A DNA stretch of 64,000 bases from Acetobacter lovaniensis. Lineage in GTDB: Bacteria > Pseudomonadota > Alphaproteobacteria > Acetobacterales > Acetobacteraceae. Position numbers and translations under genes: made by a program. The stretch is taken from contig NZ_JACHIE010000003.1 in NCBI RefSeq assembly GCF_014207635.1, forward strand, positions 62,001 to 126,000, read 5' to 3'. How positions within the stretch are numbered: position 1 is the first letter of the stretch; each line of letters opens with the position of its first letter. The notes below the pieces were generated by a model. It was not told where the DNA came from. It did no database searches and was given only the letters and a program-made list of their open reading frames with translations. Shown here piece by piece: positions 33,685-43,161 of this stretch.

Positions 33685-35235
33685 TTATCCCGCCTTGCGC
33701 CGTAGCCGCCCCCGTATGCGCACAACCACATCAGGCAGATTGATGACTCCCACCCCATGCAGGAGTGCTGCATAAAACATGACTCCACCCATAACCATAC
33801 CAACCAGCCAGAGCGCTCTGGTTACAAAAACCGCTGGCAGAGAGACAAAACTTTCAAGCCCCAGCAGGCCCAGCCCCATAATCAGCGCCGCAACACCTAC
33901 CCGCCCCATATGAGATAAGGTTGAACCGTACACGAGCAACGCATTTTTACGCAGCAGCAGCAGCACCAGAAAAGCAACATTCACGCAGGCAGTCACACTA
34001 CTGGCCAGCGGCGGCCCCATATGTGCCAGAGGCTTCATAAACAGCAGGTTGAGAATAAAATTGAGCACAAGCACCCCAATCCCAACGTAAACGGGGGTGC
34101 GTGTATCGCCCCGTGCAAAAAATGCGGGGGATAGCACTTTAACCAGAATAAAAGCGGGTAACCCCACAGCATAAGCCCGCAGGGATTGGGCGGATAACAG
34201 CGCATCATGCTCGGTAAAAGACCCATGCCCGAACAGCACAATCATGATCGGGCCAGCCAGAACCAGCAGTCCGGCAACGGCAGGCAGGGTCAGCAGCACC
34301 ACGTATTCAATCGAACGATTCTGGGCTGCATGCGCGCCCTGTACATCCCCAGCACTCAGATGCCTTGTGAGCACAGGCAGCAGCGTTGTTCCGGCTGCTG
34401 CCCCCAGCACACCAAGCGGCAACTGGTTGATCCGGTCTGCAAAATACATGAGCGACACACTACCTGCGGGCAGCAGGGTAGCAATAATGGTATCCACCGT
34501 TAAATTGATCTGGCCAACACCGCTCCCGATCAGCCCCGGCAGCATGCGGCGCAGCAAAAGGCGGATACGCGGCGTTAACATGGGCCATAGCGGCATAAGA
34601 CCGAACTCGGCTTTTTCACACGCCCATGCCAGCAGGCCCAGTTGCACCACGCCAGAGGCCGTAACCCCCCATGCCGCAGCATAGGCAACACTGGGGAAAA
34701 AGGGAGACGCCCCAACAATGGCCAGAATACCCACCACGTTGAACGCCAGATAGGCAGCAGACGCCACACCAAAGCGGTGCAGGCCATTCAGCACCCCAGC
34801 CAGCAATGCCGCAGCACAGATCATGACCAGATAGGGAAACGTAATGCGGCTCAGGCTGAGCGCCAGAGCGTAGCGGTCTCCATTTTGCAGGAAACCCGGC
34901 GCTATCACGCGCAGCACCTGCGGCATGAACACTTCGCCCAGCACGCACAAAAACACCAGCCACGCCAGCATGACCCCGAGCGCACGGCGGGCAAACAGGC
35001 GTGCCTCATCCCGCCCATCCTGCACCATAACTTTCGAGAACATGGGCACGAAGGCTGCATTAAACGCGCCCTCCCCAAACAGACGGCGAAACATGTTGGG
35101 AAGGCGAAACGCAACCTGATAAGCATCCTGCAACGGCCCGGCCCCCATAAAGGCCGCCAGAAGCTGGTCGCGTATCAATCCAAGAATGCGGCTGAGCATG
35201 GTCCAGCCACCAACCGTCAGAAAACTTCTGAGCAT
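33685..35235 (-). CDS. murJ: Lipid II flippase MurJ
   Basis: Inner-membrane MOP-superfamily transporter that moves the peptidoglycan precursor lipid II to the periplasm. The 516-residue protein has about 14 helices, with the conserved opening TVGGWTMLSRILGLIRDQLLA, then DAYQVAFRLPNMFRRLFGEG and AFNAAFVPMF, all typical of MurJ/MviN. It probably shares a transcript with udgX downstream and is divergent from the AI-2E-family gene (206-base gap). Confidence 0.94.
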   Translation of the reverse strand: MLRSFLTVGGWTMLSRILGLIRDQLLAAFMGAGPLQDAYQVAFRLPNMFRRLFGEGAFNAAFVPMFSKVMVQDGRDEARLFARRALGVMLAWLVFLCVLGEVFMPQVLRVIAPGFLQNGDRYALALSLSRITFPYLVMICAAALLAGVLNGLHRFGVASAAYLAFNVVGILAIVGASPFFPSVAYAAAWGVTASGVVQLGLLAWACEKAEFGLMPLWPMLTPRIRLLLRRMLPGLIGSGVGQINLTVDTIIATLLPAGSVSLMYFADRINQLPLGVLGAAAGTTLLPVLTRHLSAGDVQGAHAAQNRSIEYVVLLTLPAVAGLLVLAGPIMIVLFGHGSFTEHDALLSAQSLRAYAVGLPAFILVKVLSPAFFARGDTRTPVYVGIGVLVLNFILNLLFMKPLAHMGPPLASSVTACVNVAFLVLLLLRKNALLVYGSTLSHMGRVGVAALIMGLGLLGLESFVSLPAVFVTRALWLVGMVMGGVMFYAALLHGVGVINLPDVVVRIRGRLRRKAG

Positions 35236-35441
35236 GGGGTATCCGCTTCAATGTGCAGGCAGGCAGCGGAACACTAGAGATAAATTCAGAAAAAGATACT
35301 GCCAATCCACCCCATTCCGGACTGTGTGCATACTCCGTACTCCCTCGTGCGCTGTATTATTCACCCACAACACAGTATGCTGTGCGCAGCACGGAAAGAG
35401 CGCTCTGTATTCAGCGGAATTTTTGGAAAGACATCTCGCGC

Positions 35442-36560
35442 ATGCCCAATACGCCTCCATCTTCGTTAGTGCCCGCTCACCAGCGTTGCGGCCTTATCAA
35501 GGCCAGCCAGCGCTCCAAGCGGGGACAGGAAATGGCACGCAGTCTGCTTGCGCTCTTTATTGTAGCCGTAGCCCTTTACACCATACAGGGTTTTCTGCCC
35601 GCTCTGGCCTGGGGTGGCGTGTTTGCCATTGCCACATGGCCCCTTTACAGCCGCGCATGCCGGATGTGGCCCAATGCAGCCCGCGGCACACTGTTACCGC
35701 TACTGTTTACGGTTGTTATGGCGCTGCTTTTTGTCATCCCGCTGACACTGATAACGCTTGAAGCTATTGGAGAGGCCCAGAGTGCGCTGGAATGGCTGGT
35801 TCATGCCCGTAAATTTGGTGTTCCCGTGCCAGATGTTATCCAGCGATTACCTGTGGGAGCCACAAGTATTGCGCATCTGTGGGAAACGCATCTGTCCAAC
35901 CCGCGCGATCTTTCCGGCCTGCTGGGCGCTCTGGACAGCAAGGGGGTCATGGTCACGCGCGCTCTTGGCAGCCAGATAGCACACCGGGGCACCCTGTTCT
36001 GCTTTTCCATTCTCACCCTGTTTTTTCTGTACAAGGACGGAATTTCCGTCATTCGTCAGTGCCGTGTTGCATCCTGCCGGGCCTTTGGCCGCAGGGGGGA
36101 AAGCATAGCGCGCCAGATTGTTGCCTCCATCCATGGTTCCGTGCAGGGGCTTGTTCTGGTCGGGATTGGTGAAGGCATGCTGATGGGGCTTGTCTATCTC
36201 TTTGCCCAGGCACCACACCCTGCCCTGTTTGGGGTTATTACTGCCGTAGCAGCCATGATCCCTTTTTGCGCCATGATCGCGATTGGGCTGGTCTCGCTCC
36301 TGATCCTGATTTCAGGCGCATCCGTGGCTGCCATTGTCACATTCTGCATTGGAGCCACCGTTATTTTTGTGGCGGACCATTTTGTGCGCCCAACCCTGAT
36401 TGGCGGCACAACAAAGCTCCCCTTCCTGTGGGTGCTGCTTGGTATTCTGGGTGGAGCAGAAATGTGGGGGTTGATCGGCCTGTTTATCGGACCTGCCGCA
36501 ATGGCCGCACTCAATCTGATCTGGCGGCGTTGGGCATACGGAAACAATGCAGAAGTCTGA
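35442..36560 (+). CDS. AI-2E family (PerM-type) membrane permease
   Basis: The 372-residue protein has about eight helices in the PerM arrangement: two early helix pairs, a soluble middle segment and four C-terminal helices with HGSVQGLVLVGIGEGMLMGL and DHFVRPTLIGGTTKLPFLWV, the signature of the family. Members transport varied substrates or ions; AI-2 export is only one reported role. ATG 35442 was chosen over 35532 because the latter leaves almost nothing before the first helix; both have weak ribosome sites. Confidence 0.82.
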   Translation: MPNTPPSSLVPAHQRCGLIKASQRSKRGQEMARSLLALFIVAVALYTIQGFLPALAWGGVFAIATWPLYSRACRMWPNAARGTLLPLLFTVVMALLFVIPLTLITLEAIGEAQSALEWLVHARKFGVPVPDVIQRLPVGATSIAHLWETHLSNPRDLSGLLGALDSKGVMVTRALGSQIAHRGTLFCFSILTLFFLYKDGISVIRQCRVASCRAFGRRGESIARQIVASIHGSVQGLVLVGIGEGMLMGLVYLFAQAPHPALFGVITAVAAMIPFCAMIAIGLVSLLILISGASVAAIVTFCIGATVIFVADHFVRPTLIGGTTKLPFLWVLLGILGGAEMWGLIGLFIGPAAMAALNLIWRRWAYGNNAEV

Positions 36561-36620
36561 AAAGACTTTTGCATTTCCCCCCGAGGGTGGGGTTAATTAG
36601 CAATTTCATTTGAAAAAATA

Positions 36621-36694
36621 TCGGGCAGGCGGGATTCGAACCCACGACCCCCAGTCCCCCAGACTGATGCGCTACCAGACTGCGCTACTGCCCG
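36621..36694 (-). tRNA. tRNA-Pro (anticodon GGG)
   Basis: On the minus strand CGGGCAG (36694-36688) pairs with CTGCCCG (36628-36622), with discriminator A. The D arm is GCGC/GCGC with loop AGTCTGGTA, the anticodon stem TCAGT/ACTGG encloses CTGGGGG (anticodon GGG), and the T arm has GTGGGTTCGAATCCCGC. The CCA end is not encoded. It lies between the converging AI-2E-family gene and merR. Confidence 0.95.
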
Positions 36695-36771
36695 TTAAGT
36701 GTGAGTGGTGTTTAGCAATACCTTGCGGGGAGCACAACCCACTCTACCCGTTATTTTTATCTTTTTTTCAA

Positions 36772-37377
36772 TCAGACCAAAATCTTGCGTCGGATGGCTT
36801 CCAACTCAACCAGCACATCGGCCAGATCCGAGCGCAGACGCACATTTTGTCCCATAAGCTGCACCAGCGCCTGTTCCAGCCCGGCTTCTACCGCTGCGGG
36901 CAGTTCGGCCACAACAGCCTCTACCTGCTGGTAGTCCGCAATCAATGCCACATCCTGTGTCTGCATCTCTTCCACCAGTTCGGCGTCAGCCATGCTGTTT
37001 CCGTCTGATGTCACAATGTCTACAGACTGCGGAACTGCGGCCATCTGTAGCACGGCCTTTTCCTGCAACAGACGTTGCACACCTTTTACGGTATAGCCCT
37101 GATTATAAAGCAGGTCCGCAATCCGGGTGAGCAGGACCACATCCTCCGGCCTGTAATACCGACGCCCGCCCCCTCTTTTCAAGGGACGGACCTGATGGAA
37201 CTGTGTCTCCCACAGCCGCAGGGTGTGCTGGGGCACATGCAACTCGTCCGCCACTTCACTAATCGTGCGGAAAGCGTGAGGGCCTTTTTCACAGGAACCC
37301 GACTCCGAAACATCCATCTCGGCATCAGGCACGTCATGCGCGGATTCCCTATGGGGGACTGTGCCATCAATCGTCAT
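36772..37377 (-). CDS. MerR-family transcriptional regulator
   Basis: The 201-residue protein carries a MerR HTH ([67 protein letters not shown]) starting at about residue 35, then a long poorly conserved C-terminal half with a helical end. It has no metal-binding cysteine pattern. It follows ihfA with an 11-base overlap; this ihfA-merR pair is widely conserved in alphaproteobacteria although its target is unknown. Start at 37377 (MTIDGTV) is chosen over 37404. Confidence 0.88.
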   Translation of the reverse strand: MTIDGTVPHRESAHDVPDAEMDVSESGSCEKGPHAFRTISEVADELHVPQHTLRLWETQFHQVRPLKRGGGRRYYRPEDVVLLTRIADLLYNQGYTVKGVQRLLQEKAVLQMAAVPQSVDIVTSDGNSMADAELVEEMQTQDVALIADYQQVEAVVAELPAAVEAGLEQALVQLMGQNVRLRSDLADVLVELEAIRRKILV

Positions 37378-37684
37378 GATCGACTCCCGGCTCTGCCTCC
37401 TCATGGTTGACTTCCGCCCTCAGCAACTGGCTGGAGCGGAACACCAGAACGGAGCGGGGAAGAATAGGCACTTCCTCCCCGGTTTTAGGGTTACGCCCGC
37501 AGCGCTGCCCCTTTTTTCGGACTGAGAACGTGCCAAAACCGCTGATTTTGACACTTTCGCCGCGTTCGAGCGCCTGCATGACTGTCTCCAGAACATCTTC
37601 TAGGAGCACAGACGACTCTTTACGAGACAACCCTACCTGCTGATAGATCTGCTCTATCAAAGATGCACGTGTGACAGTTTCCAT
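37367..37684 (-). CDS. ihfA: Integration host factor subunit alpha
   Basis: The 105-residue DNA-bending protein has [40 protein letters not shown] and [20 protein letters not shown], the IhfA pattern. It lies downstream of fabH on the same strand (73-base gap) and overlaps the MerR-type gene. Its partner, IhfB, is at 32092-32382. Confidence 0.95.
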   Translation of the reverse strand: METVTRASLIEQIYQQVGLSRKESSVLLEDVLETVMQALERGESVKISGFGTFSVRKKGQRCGRNPKTGEEVPILPRSVLVFRSSQLLRAEVNHEEAEPGVDHDD

Positions 37685-37757
37685 GTGCAGAAAGGTAACA
37701 CGCCTGTGCGGCGCGTCAATTCATTCACAATGATGTCACTTGTCTGTTATCGCCAGA

Positions 37758-38726
37758 TCACAGACGCGCCAGCACCGAACCCCATGTCAGCCCACCCCCC
37801 AGTGCTTCCATCAGCACCAGTTCACCTTTTTGAATACGGCCATCCCGCACGGCTTCGTCCAGTGCCAGAGGAATGGAGGCGGCTGAGGTATTGGCGTGCC
37901 GGTCAACGGTCACAACTACGCGATCAGCTGGAAGGGCCAGCTTTTTGGCCACGCCTTCAATAATCCGGATATTGGCCTGATGGGGCACAAGCCAGTCCAC
38001 ATCCGCGTAGGTCAGCCCTTCGGCTTCCAGAGCTTCGTCCACGGAGGATGACAGTTTGGCCACGGCATGGCGGAACACATCACGCCCGTTCATTTTCAGA
38101 TGCCCGGTTTTATCGGGTTGCCCCACCGCGCCGTCCACGTACAGCAGGTCGCCTGTTGTGCCATCGGAATGCAGATGGGTGGACAGAATACCGCGCGCAT
38201 CGGATTCGCTCTCTGATGCAGACAGCACAACAGCCCCTGCGCCATCCCCGAACAGGACGCATGTGCCGCGGTCTTCCCAGTCCACAATACGGGAGTAAAC
38301 CTCACTCCCGATCACCAGAGCCTTGCGCACCTGCCCGGAACGGATGAAGGAATCCGCGGTAGCCAGCGCAAAAACAAAGCCGGAGCAGGCTGCTGCAATA
38401 TCAAAGCCAAACCCGCGGGTCATGCCCAGAGCGGCCTGAATCCGAACCGCCGTTGCGGGAAAAGCCTGATCCGGAGTGGATGTCGCGACCAGCACAACAT
38501 CAATATCATCAGCGCTCAGGCCCGCATAATCCAGCGCCCTGCGAGCGGCTTCCGCCCCCATGCTGGTTGCGCTGTCATCGGGGCCAGCAATGTGGCGGCG
38601 GGTAATGCCGGTGCGGGTTCTGATCCAGTCATCCGAAGTGGCAAGCCGGGTCGCCAGCTCTTCGTTCGTGACAACTCTTTCTGGCAGAAATCCACCAAAA
38701 CCTACCAGAAGCGAACGTTTCGCCAT
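37758..38726 (-). CDS. fabH: Beta-ketoacyl-ACP synthase III
   Basis: Starts fatty-acid synthesis by condensing acetyl-CoA with malonyl-ACP. The 322-residue protein has the catalytic Cys in FDIAAACSGFVFALA, the His in VPHQANIRIIEG and the Asn in RHANTSAASIPLALDEAV. Start at 38726 (MAKRSLLVGFGGFLPER) gives the usual length. It follows plsX by 72 bases in the conserved lipid-ribosome cluster. Confidence 0.95.
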   Translation of the reverse strand: MAKRSLLVGFGGFLPERVVTNEELATRLATSDDWIRTRTGITRRHIAGPDDSATSMGAEAARRALDYAGLSADDIDVVLVATSTPDQAFPATAVRIQAALGMTRGFGFDIAAACSGFVFALATADSFIRSGQVRKALVIGSEVYSRIVDWEDRGTCVLFGDGAGAVVLSASESESDARGILSTHLHSDGTTGDLLYVDGAVGQPDKTGHLKMNGRDVFRHAVAKLSSSVDEALEAEGLTYADVDWLVPHQANIRIIEGVAKKLALPADRVVVTVDRHANTSAASIPLALDEAVRDGRIQKGELVLMEALGGGLTWGSVLARL

Positions 38727-38798
38727 GACCGTTCTTTCATTATCCGCCAGCGCAGGCAGCTCGAAGGCTTGCACGCGCAATACATTCGTCCCGTTTGC

Positions 38799-39905
38799 TC
38801 AGGTCACCGGGAGGGCTGGTTCACATGCCTCCTCCGTCTGCGGGCGCATTAACAGCGCCCCCATATGAGAAAGACGCTCACGAATGCTTTCGTTAAAACC
38901 ATGCGTGACCATATCCATGGCCACATCGACTGCGGCGGCAAAGCCCTCGGCATCTGTGCCGCCATGGGATTTTACCACCACACCATTCAGGCCCACAAAA
39001 ACAGCGCCATTGTAACGGCGGGGGTCCAGCCACTCCTTCATCCGCTCCAGACCGGGGCGAACAAGCAGATAGCCAAGGCGGGAGATGATCCCACGCTGGA
39101 AAACACGGCGCAAAAGGGTGGTGGCCATTTTAAGCACACCCTCGCCGGTCTTAAGCGCAACATTTCCGGTAAACCCGTCAGTTACAACCACATCCGTGGT
39201 GCCTGCGGTAATATCATGCCCTTCCACAAAACCGTGGAACTGGGCAGCCAGAGGACTCTCACGCAGGGTTTCAGCCGCCACGCGCAGTTTTTCGTCCCCT
39301 TTGAGTTCTTCCGCGCCAATATTGAGCAGGCCAATGGTCGGTGCGGGCAGACCCAGAACAGATTTGGCAAAGGCTTCGCCCATAACGGCGAACTCGACCA
39401 GATTACGCCAGTCGCACGCAACATTGGCGCCAAGGTCAAGCATGACCACGTCGCCCTTGATGGTGGGACTGATGGCCGCCATGGCCGGGCGGGAAATACC
39501 CGGCAGGGTTTTGACCACAATCTTGGCCAGAGCCAGCATGGCACCACTGTTACCGGCGGACACAACCCCCTGGGCGCGTCCACTGGCCACGGCGTCCATG
39601 GCAAGCCGCATGGAGGACTGACGCATCCGCAGAGCGGATGTTGGCTTCATGTCCATAGAAACAGACACATCCGTATGCCACACCGTGCATATGGACGCAG
39701 CCTTGGGATACTTCGCCAGCAAAGGCAGCAGGCGCGCCTCATCCCCGATCAGCAGCACCTTGATATTGCGGTGCCGTTCGGCAGCAATGGCAAGCCCGGC
39801 AACAACCACTTCTGGAGCCCCATCGCCCCCCATTCCGTCCACGGCGAGGTTGAACACCTCGTTAGGGTCGGAAGGAAAACTTTCTGGAATCTCGGTCTTG
39901 CTCAT
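38799..39905 (-). CDS. plsX: Phosphate acyltransferase PlsX
   Basis: Converts acyl-ACP to acyl-phosphate, feeding PlsY in phospholipid synthesis. The 368-residue protein has NLAVDGMGGDGAPEVVVAGL near the N-terminus, VVSAGNSGAMLALAKIVVKT, MLDLGANVACDW and VVTDGFTGNVALKTGEGV, all PlsX motifs. I chose ATG 39905, since the ORF's earlier ATG at 40031 overlaps rpmF and AGAAGCAGG is upstream of 39905. It is part of the yceD-rpmF-plsX-fabH cluster. Confidence 0.95.
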   Translation of the reverse strand: MSKTEIPESFPSDPNEVFNLAVDGMGGDGAPEVVVAGLAIAAERHRNIKVLLIGDEARLLPLLAKYPKAASICTVWHTDVSVSMDMKPTSALRMRQSSMRLAMDAVASGRAQGVVSAGNSGAMLALAKIVVKTLPGISRPAMAAISPTIKGDVVMLDLGANVACDWRNLVEFAVMGEAFAKSVLGLPAPTIGLLNIGAEELKGDEKLRVAAETLRESPLAAQFHGFVEGHDITAGTTDVVVTDGFTGNVALKTGEGVLKMATTLLRRVFQRGIISRLGYLLVRPGLERMKEWLDPRRYNGAVFVGLNGVVVKSHGGTDAEGFAAAVDVAMDMVTHGFNESIRERLSHMGALLMRPQTEEACEPALPVT

Positions 39906-39990
39906 GCCTGCTTCTCTGCCATGCCGCAGATGCCTTACCCCCATTACCCCGCGTGCTACGGATGCAGCACGCGTTTCCACGCCTGAAAAA

Positions 39991-40194
39991 TCAGGCGCGA
40001 ACGGCGACCTTGAGTGCCTTGCCTGCGGCAATCACTTCACGGCCATCGTAATGACCGCAATGACTGCAGACATTGTGAGGACGCTTCAGTTCGCCACAGT
40101 TGGAGCATTCAGCATGAGCTTCTGCACGCAGAGCTTCATGGCTGCGACGCATGCCACGACGTGAAGGCGAGGTTTTCTTTTTGGGTACAGCCAT
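39991..40194 (-). CDS. rpmF: 50S ribosomal protein L32
   Basis: A 67-residue protein beginning [20 protein letters not shown] and with the four-cysteine zinc ribbon [17 protein letters not shown] intact. Downstream is plsX, the classic arrangement. The 171-base gap upstream to yceD probably holds its promoter; I see no further gene in it. Confidence 0.97.
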   Translation of the reverse strand: MAVPKKKTSPSRRGMRRSHEALRAEAHAECSNCGELKRPHNVCSHCGHYDGREVIAAGKALKVAVRA

Positions 40195-40365
40195 AAGCCC
40201 AGCCCCTTCTCATAAATAACGGTTAGAACAACACGCCCGGTCACGCGCTAACGCAGCCAGACGCCATAACAGGTTTATCACCAGCACTGAGCCGCGGCCT
40301 CTAGCAGACAGCAAGCGTTTTCGCAAGCAATCCTACAAGAAAACCCCACACCCACACTTGGGCAA

Positions 40366-40920
40366 TTACGCGTTTCCACCCCGCCAGCGGGCCAGACCAG
40401 CAAACGGGCTGGCCTTTTTTTCCGGCTCTTCCTCAAGACCGCGCTGTTCCACCTCTTCCTCATCCATGATCAGGCCGGGAGGGAGAGCAACATCCGGCGC
40501 ATGCGGATAAGGCTCGAGATCGAGCGCAAACTGCTCAACAACAGCCTCGCCCAGATCAACGTCCTGCCCCTCATACGGAATTTCATCAATCGCGTCCATA
40601 TCCGGCGCGTCGCCTTCCACAAACTGGCTGGCCGGAACAAAGCGGACAACGAACGATCCCGCCATCATATCCTCAAACGCCTCCATGCTCACAACACAGG
40701 TCTGCGTGTAACGGACAGCCAGAGCCCCTTCGGCCGTCACAACACCACGCCCGTCATCCCTGAGCCGGTAGCGGCAGCGCAGCATGCTCACATCCTGCAG
40801 ACCCAGACGTCTGGCTATCCGCTTACACTCGTCCGGCGTGGCCTCCACCGTCATGTCCGTTCCCAGCATTCCGATTCGGCGCACGGCCAGAGGGCGAGAG
40901 AATTCTGGCTTTTCGGTCAT
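40366..40920 (-). CDS. yceD: YceD/DUF177 family protein
   Basis: The 184-residue protein is of the DUF177 family, nearly always encoded just before rpmF and linked to 23S rRNA/L32 biogenesis. Visible features are TQTCVVSMEAFEDMMAGSFV (the family CVVTLEP-like core) and an acidic stretch DEIPYEGQDVDLGEAVVEQF followed by LDLEPYPHAP. Start at 40920 is supported by AGGAG 7 bases upstream; the 41070 start would add 50 residues. A 256-base gap separates it from the divergent bamE. Confidence 0.9.
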   Translation of the reverse strand: MTEKPEFSRPLAVRRIGMLGTDMTVEATPDECKRIARRLGLQDVSMLRCRYRLRDDGRGVVTAEGALAVRYTQTCVVSMEAFEDMMAGSFVVRFVPASQFVEGDAPDMDAIDEIPYEGQDVDLGEAVVEQFALDLEPYPHAPDVALPPGLIMDEEEVEQRGLEEEPEKKASPFAGLARWRGGNA

Positions 40921-41176
40921 GGAAGTCTCCTGAAGTAACGCTGAAACAAGCAGGCGGGATGCGCTCGGGACAAAGCTTTCTGACCACCGCCTGAACAATC
41001 TACCACACAAGCGGAATTTTATGGAGTAATGTCCGGGCACGAGCGGCATAAAGCGTGCTCTTTTTGCCATTCAGCGATTGACGCCCCGCACGCGTTGGGG
41101 CATCGGACAGACATGGCCGTTGCCAGTTGGATGACGATCATGGATCACAATCTTACGCTTGGGACACCCTGACCAG

Positions 41177-41737
41177 ATGACGCCGCCACGCAAAAACAGG
41201 ATATCGCGCCTTAAAAGTGCCTGCGGGGCGCTCGCCACGGTTCTTGTCCTGTCAGGCTGTCAGACTTTTGGTCCTACCCTCACCTCCAGAGGTTCCCTGC
41301 TTGAGCCGGAAGAATACAGCCAGCTTGTCCCCGGTACCAGCACCCGCGCAGACGCCATTGACCTGATGGGGTCCCCCACCACCAAGGGCGCGTTTGACGA
41401 TAATACCTGGATCTATATTTCCATGACCACCCATCTGGTGCCCATGGACTTCCCCGGCGTGTCGAAACAGGATCTTGTTGTGCTCAGGTTCAACAATACT
41501 GGCACGCTGGAAAGCATGCGTACGCTCAACATCAAGGACGCCAGACACGTGGCCATGATCAATGAGATCACGCCAACGCCGGGCACCAAGATTAACGCCC
41601 TCCAGCAGATTCTGGGCAATGTCGGCCGGTATAACCCCATGCAGAACATGATGGGGTCAGGTGCTGCGGGCGGACAGGGCGGAATGTTCAACAACAGCTC
41701 CGGCCCCGGCCACTTCGGCTCGGGTAACTCGCTGTAA
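41177..41737 (+). CDS. bamE: BamE/SmpA-type outer-membrane assembly lipoprotein
   Basis: Lipoprotein subunit of the beta-barrel assembly complex. The 186-residue precursor has a basic start, a hydrophobic stretch and the lipobox LVLSGC with Cys at residue 28. The SmpA/OmlA core is QLVPGTSTRADAIDLMGSPT and DNTWIYISMTTH. The Gly/Met/Asn-rich C-terminal tail is an alphaproteobacterial extension. ATG 41177 gives a compact signal peptide; a TTG at 41159 is less likely. A GCCCC/GGGGC hairpin lies upstream at 41083-41101. Confidence 0.9.
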   Translation: MTPPRKNRISRLKSACGALATVLVLSGCQTFGPTLTSRGSLLEPEEYSQLVPGTSTRADAIDLMGSPTTKGAFDDNTWIYISMTTHLVPMDFPGVSKQDLVVLRFNNTGTLESMRTLNIKDARHVAMINEITPTPGTKINALQQILGNVGRYNPMQNMMGSGAAGGQGGMFNNSSGPGHFGSGNSL

Positions 41738-41770
41738 AATCCCTTCGCCTGCTCTCATGGCAGGGTATTG

Positions 41771-43156
41771 CTAGTTTGGCAGATACAGCCTTACGCGCAG
41801 CCCGCCCTCTGGCGCACGTTCCAGTGTCATGTCGCCTCCATGCGCACGAATAATATCGCGCGCAATGGTCAGCCCCAGCCCGGTGCCACCGTCCTGCCCG
41901 CTCTCGAACGCGCGCAGCACATGAGCCCGGCGATCAGGCGGAATACCCGGCCCGTCATCATCCACCAGAATGCTGACCCCACCCCCTACGCGGCGCGCAC
42001 TCAGCGCAACGCTTGCATCGTGCCTACGGGCGTTATCAAACAGATTGCCTAAAACGCGACGCATGGCGTCGGGGCGCATATGTGCCCGCAGGTCCGGCTC
42101 CACCTCAAGCGCGCGAATATGCACACCCGCACGCCGGGCTGCTGCCACCACATCCTCCAGAAACGGCAGCACCTCAACCTGCTGGACACTCTCCGAACCT
42201 TCCCCCCGCGCGAAGGAAAGATAGCTGTCGATCATATGTTCCATTTCGGCAATGTCACCGACCATTTCATCTATGTCTTCGGTCATGACGCTGGCGCATA
42301 TGCTGCCTTCACGCGGCATCATGGCCAGAGAAAGCCGCAGGCGGGTCAGGGGGGTGCGCAGATCGTGCGAAACACCGGCCAGAACGCCGGTACGCTGTGC
42401 TACAAAGCGGGTTATCCTGTCCTGCATGCGGTTGAAGGCGACAGCCGCCTTACGCACCTCCTGCGCGCCTACGGGGCGGATGGGGCCAATATCACGCCCC
42501 ATGCCAAACTGCTCCGCAGCCTGAGCCAACTGGCGGATGGCCCGCACCTGATTGCGCATGAACAGGCTCGCAATAGTGAACAGCAGCAAAGTACTGCCCA
42601 CGGTCCATGCAACAAACAGCCAGATCTGCCCCATATCCAGCCGCTTGCGAGGGGTGTCGATTTCCAGCACACCATCGGGAAGCTGGATGTAAATACGCAC
42701 CACGTGATGAAAATGCCGCCATTTGACAAAAAACGGGTAGCTAATGGCTTCATGCAGGGCATGCACAAGGTCATCATCCATAGGCCCCAGCACATGGGTG
42801 GACCCTACGCGGGTCAGTTTTTCCCCCGGCCGCCAGATTTCTATGAGCTGGAGCTGTTCACGGGCCTGCGCAATAAACCATTCCTTGTCCGCCGGGTTTT
42901 TAAGACGCTCCAGCGCATTGAGGGACAGAACAATTTCCGCCGTAACAGACCCGGTCAGGCGCCGCGACACCACCTTGAGAAAATTACCGTAATAAAGCTC
43001 AAGTGCGATTCCCTGCGTGATCAGCAGCGGGAACAGGACAATCAGCAGGGAACGCCCCAGCAGGGAACGCGGCAGTACACGTCTGACCGATTTTTCCACC
43101 TTGAGCGCGGACCATCCCCCACGCGGAAAAAGACGGAAGCCCCTGCGGCCTGTCAT
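41771..43156 (-). CDS. Two-component sensor histidine kinase (EnvZ-like)
   Basis: The 461-residue kinase has two N-terminal helices (LLIVLFPLLITQGIALELYY and LFVAWTVGSTLLLFTIASLF) flanking a periplasmic domain of about 130 residues, a HAMP linker, the H-box AGVSHDLRTPLTRLRLSLAM, N-box LGNLFDNARRHD, and G-boxes DDDGPGIPPDRR and GGTGLGLTIA. It follows its response regulator by 5 bases on the same strand, so the pair is cotranscribed. The periplasmic domain has no recognisable fold for me; the signal is unknown. Confidence 0.93.
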   Translation of the reverse strand: MTGRRGFRLFPRGGWSALKVEKSVRRVLPRSLLGRSLLIVLFPLLITQGIALELYYGNFLKVVSRRLTGSVTAEIVLSLNALERLKNPADKEWFIAQAREQLQLIEIWRPGEKLTRVGSTHVLGPMDDDLVHALHEAISYPFFVKWRHFHHVVRIYIQLPDGVLEIDTPRKRLDMGQIWLFVAWTVGSTLLLFTIASLFMRNQVRAIRQLAQAAEQFGMGRDIGPIRPVGAQEVRKAAVAFNRMQDRITRFVAQRTGVLAGVSHDLRTPLTRLRLSLAMMPREGSICASVMTEDIDEMVGDIAEMEHMIDSYLSFARGEGSESVQQVEVLPFLEDVVAAARRAGVHIRALEVEPDLRAHMRPDAMRRVLGNLFDNARRHDASVALSARRVGGGVSILVDDDGPGIPPDRRAHVLRAFESGQDGGTGLGLTIARDIIRAHGGDMTLERAPEGGLRVRLYLPN

Positions 43157-43161
43157 GTGCT

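Noticed and set aside
40195-40365. Possible RNA gene between rpmF and yceD
   Set aside because: I looked for a tRNA cloverleaf or a strong hairpin and found neither; the gap probably holds only the rpmF promoter.
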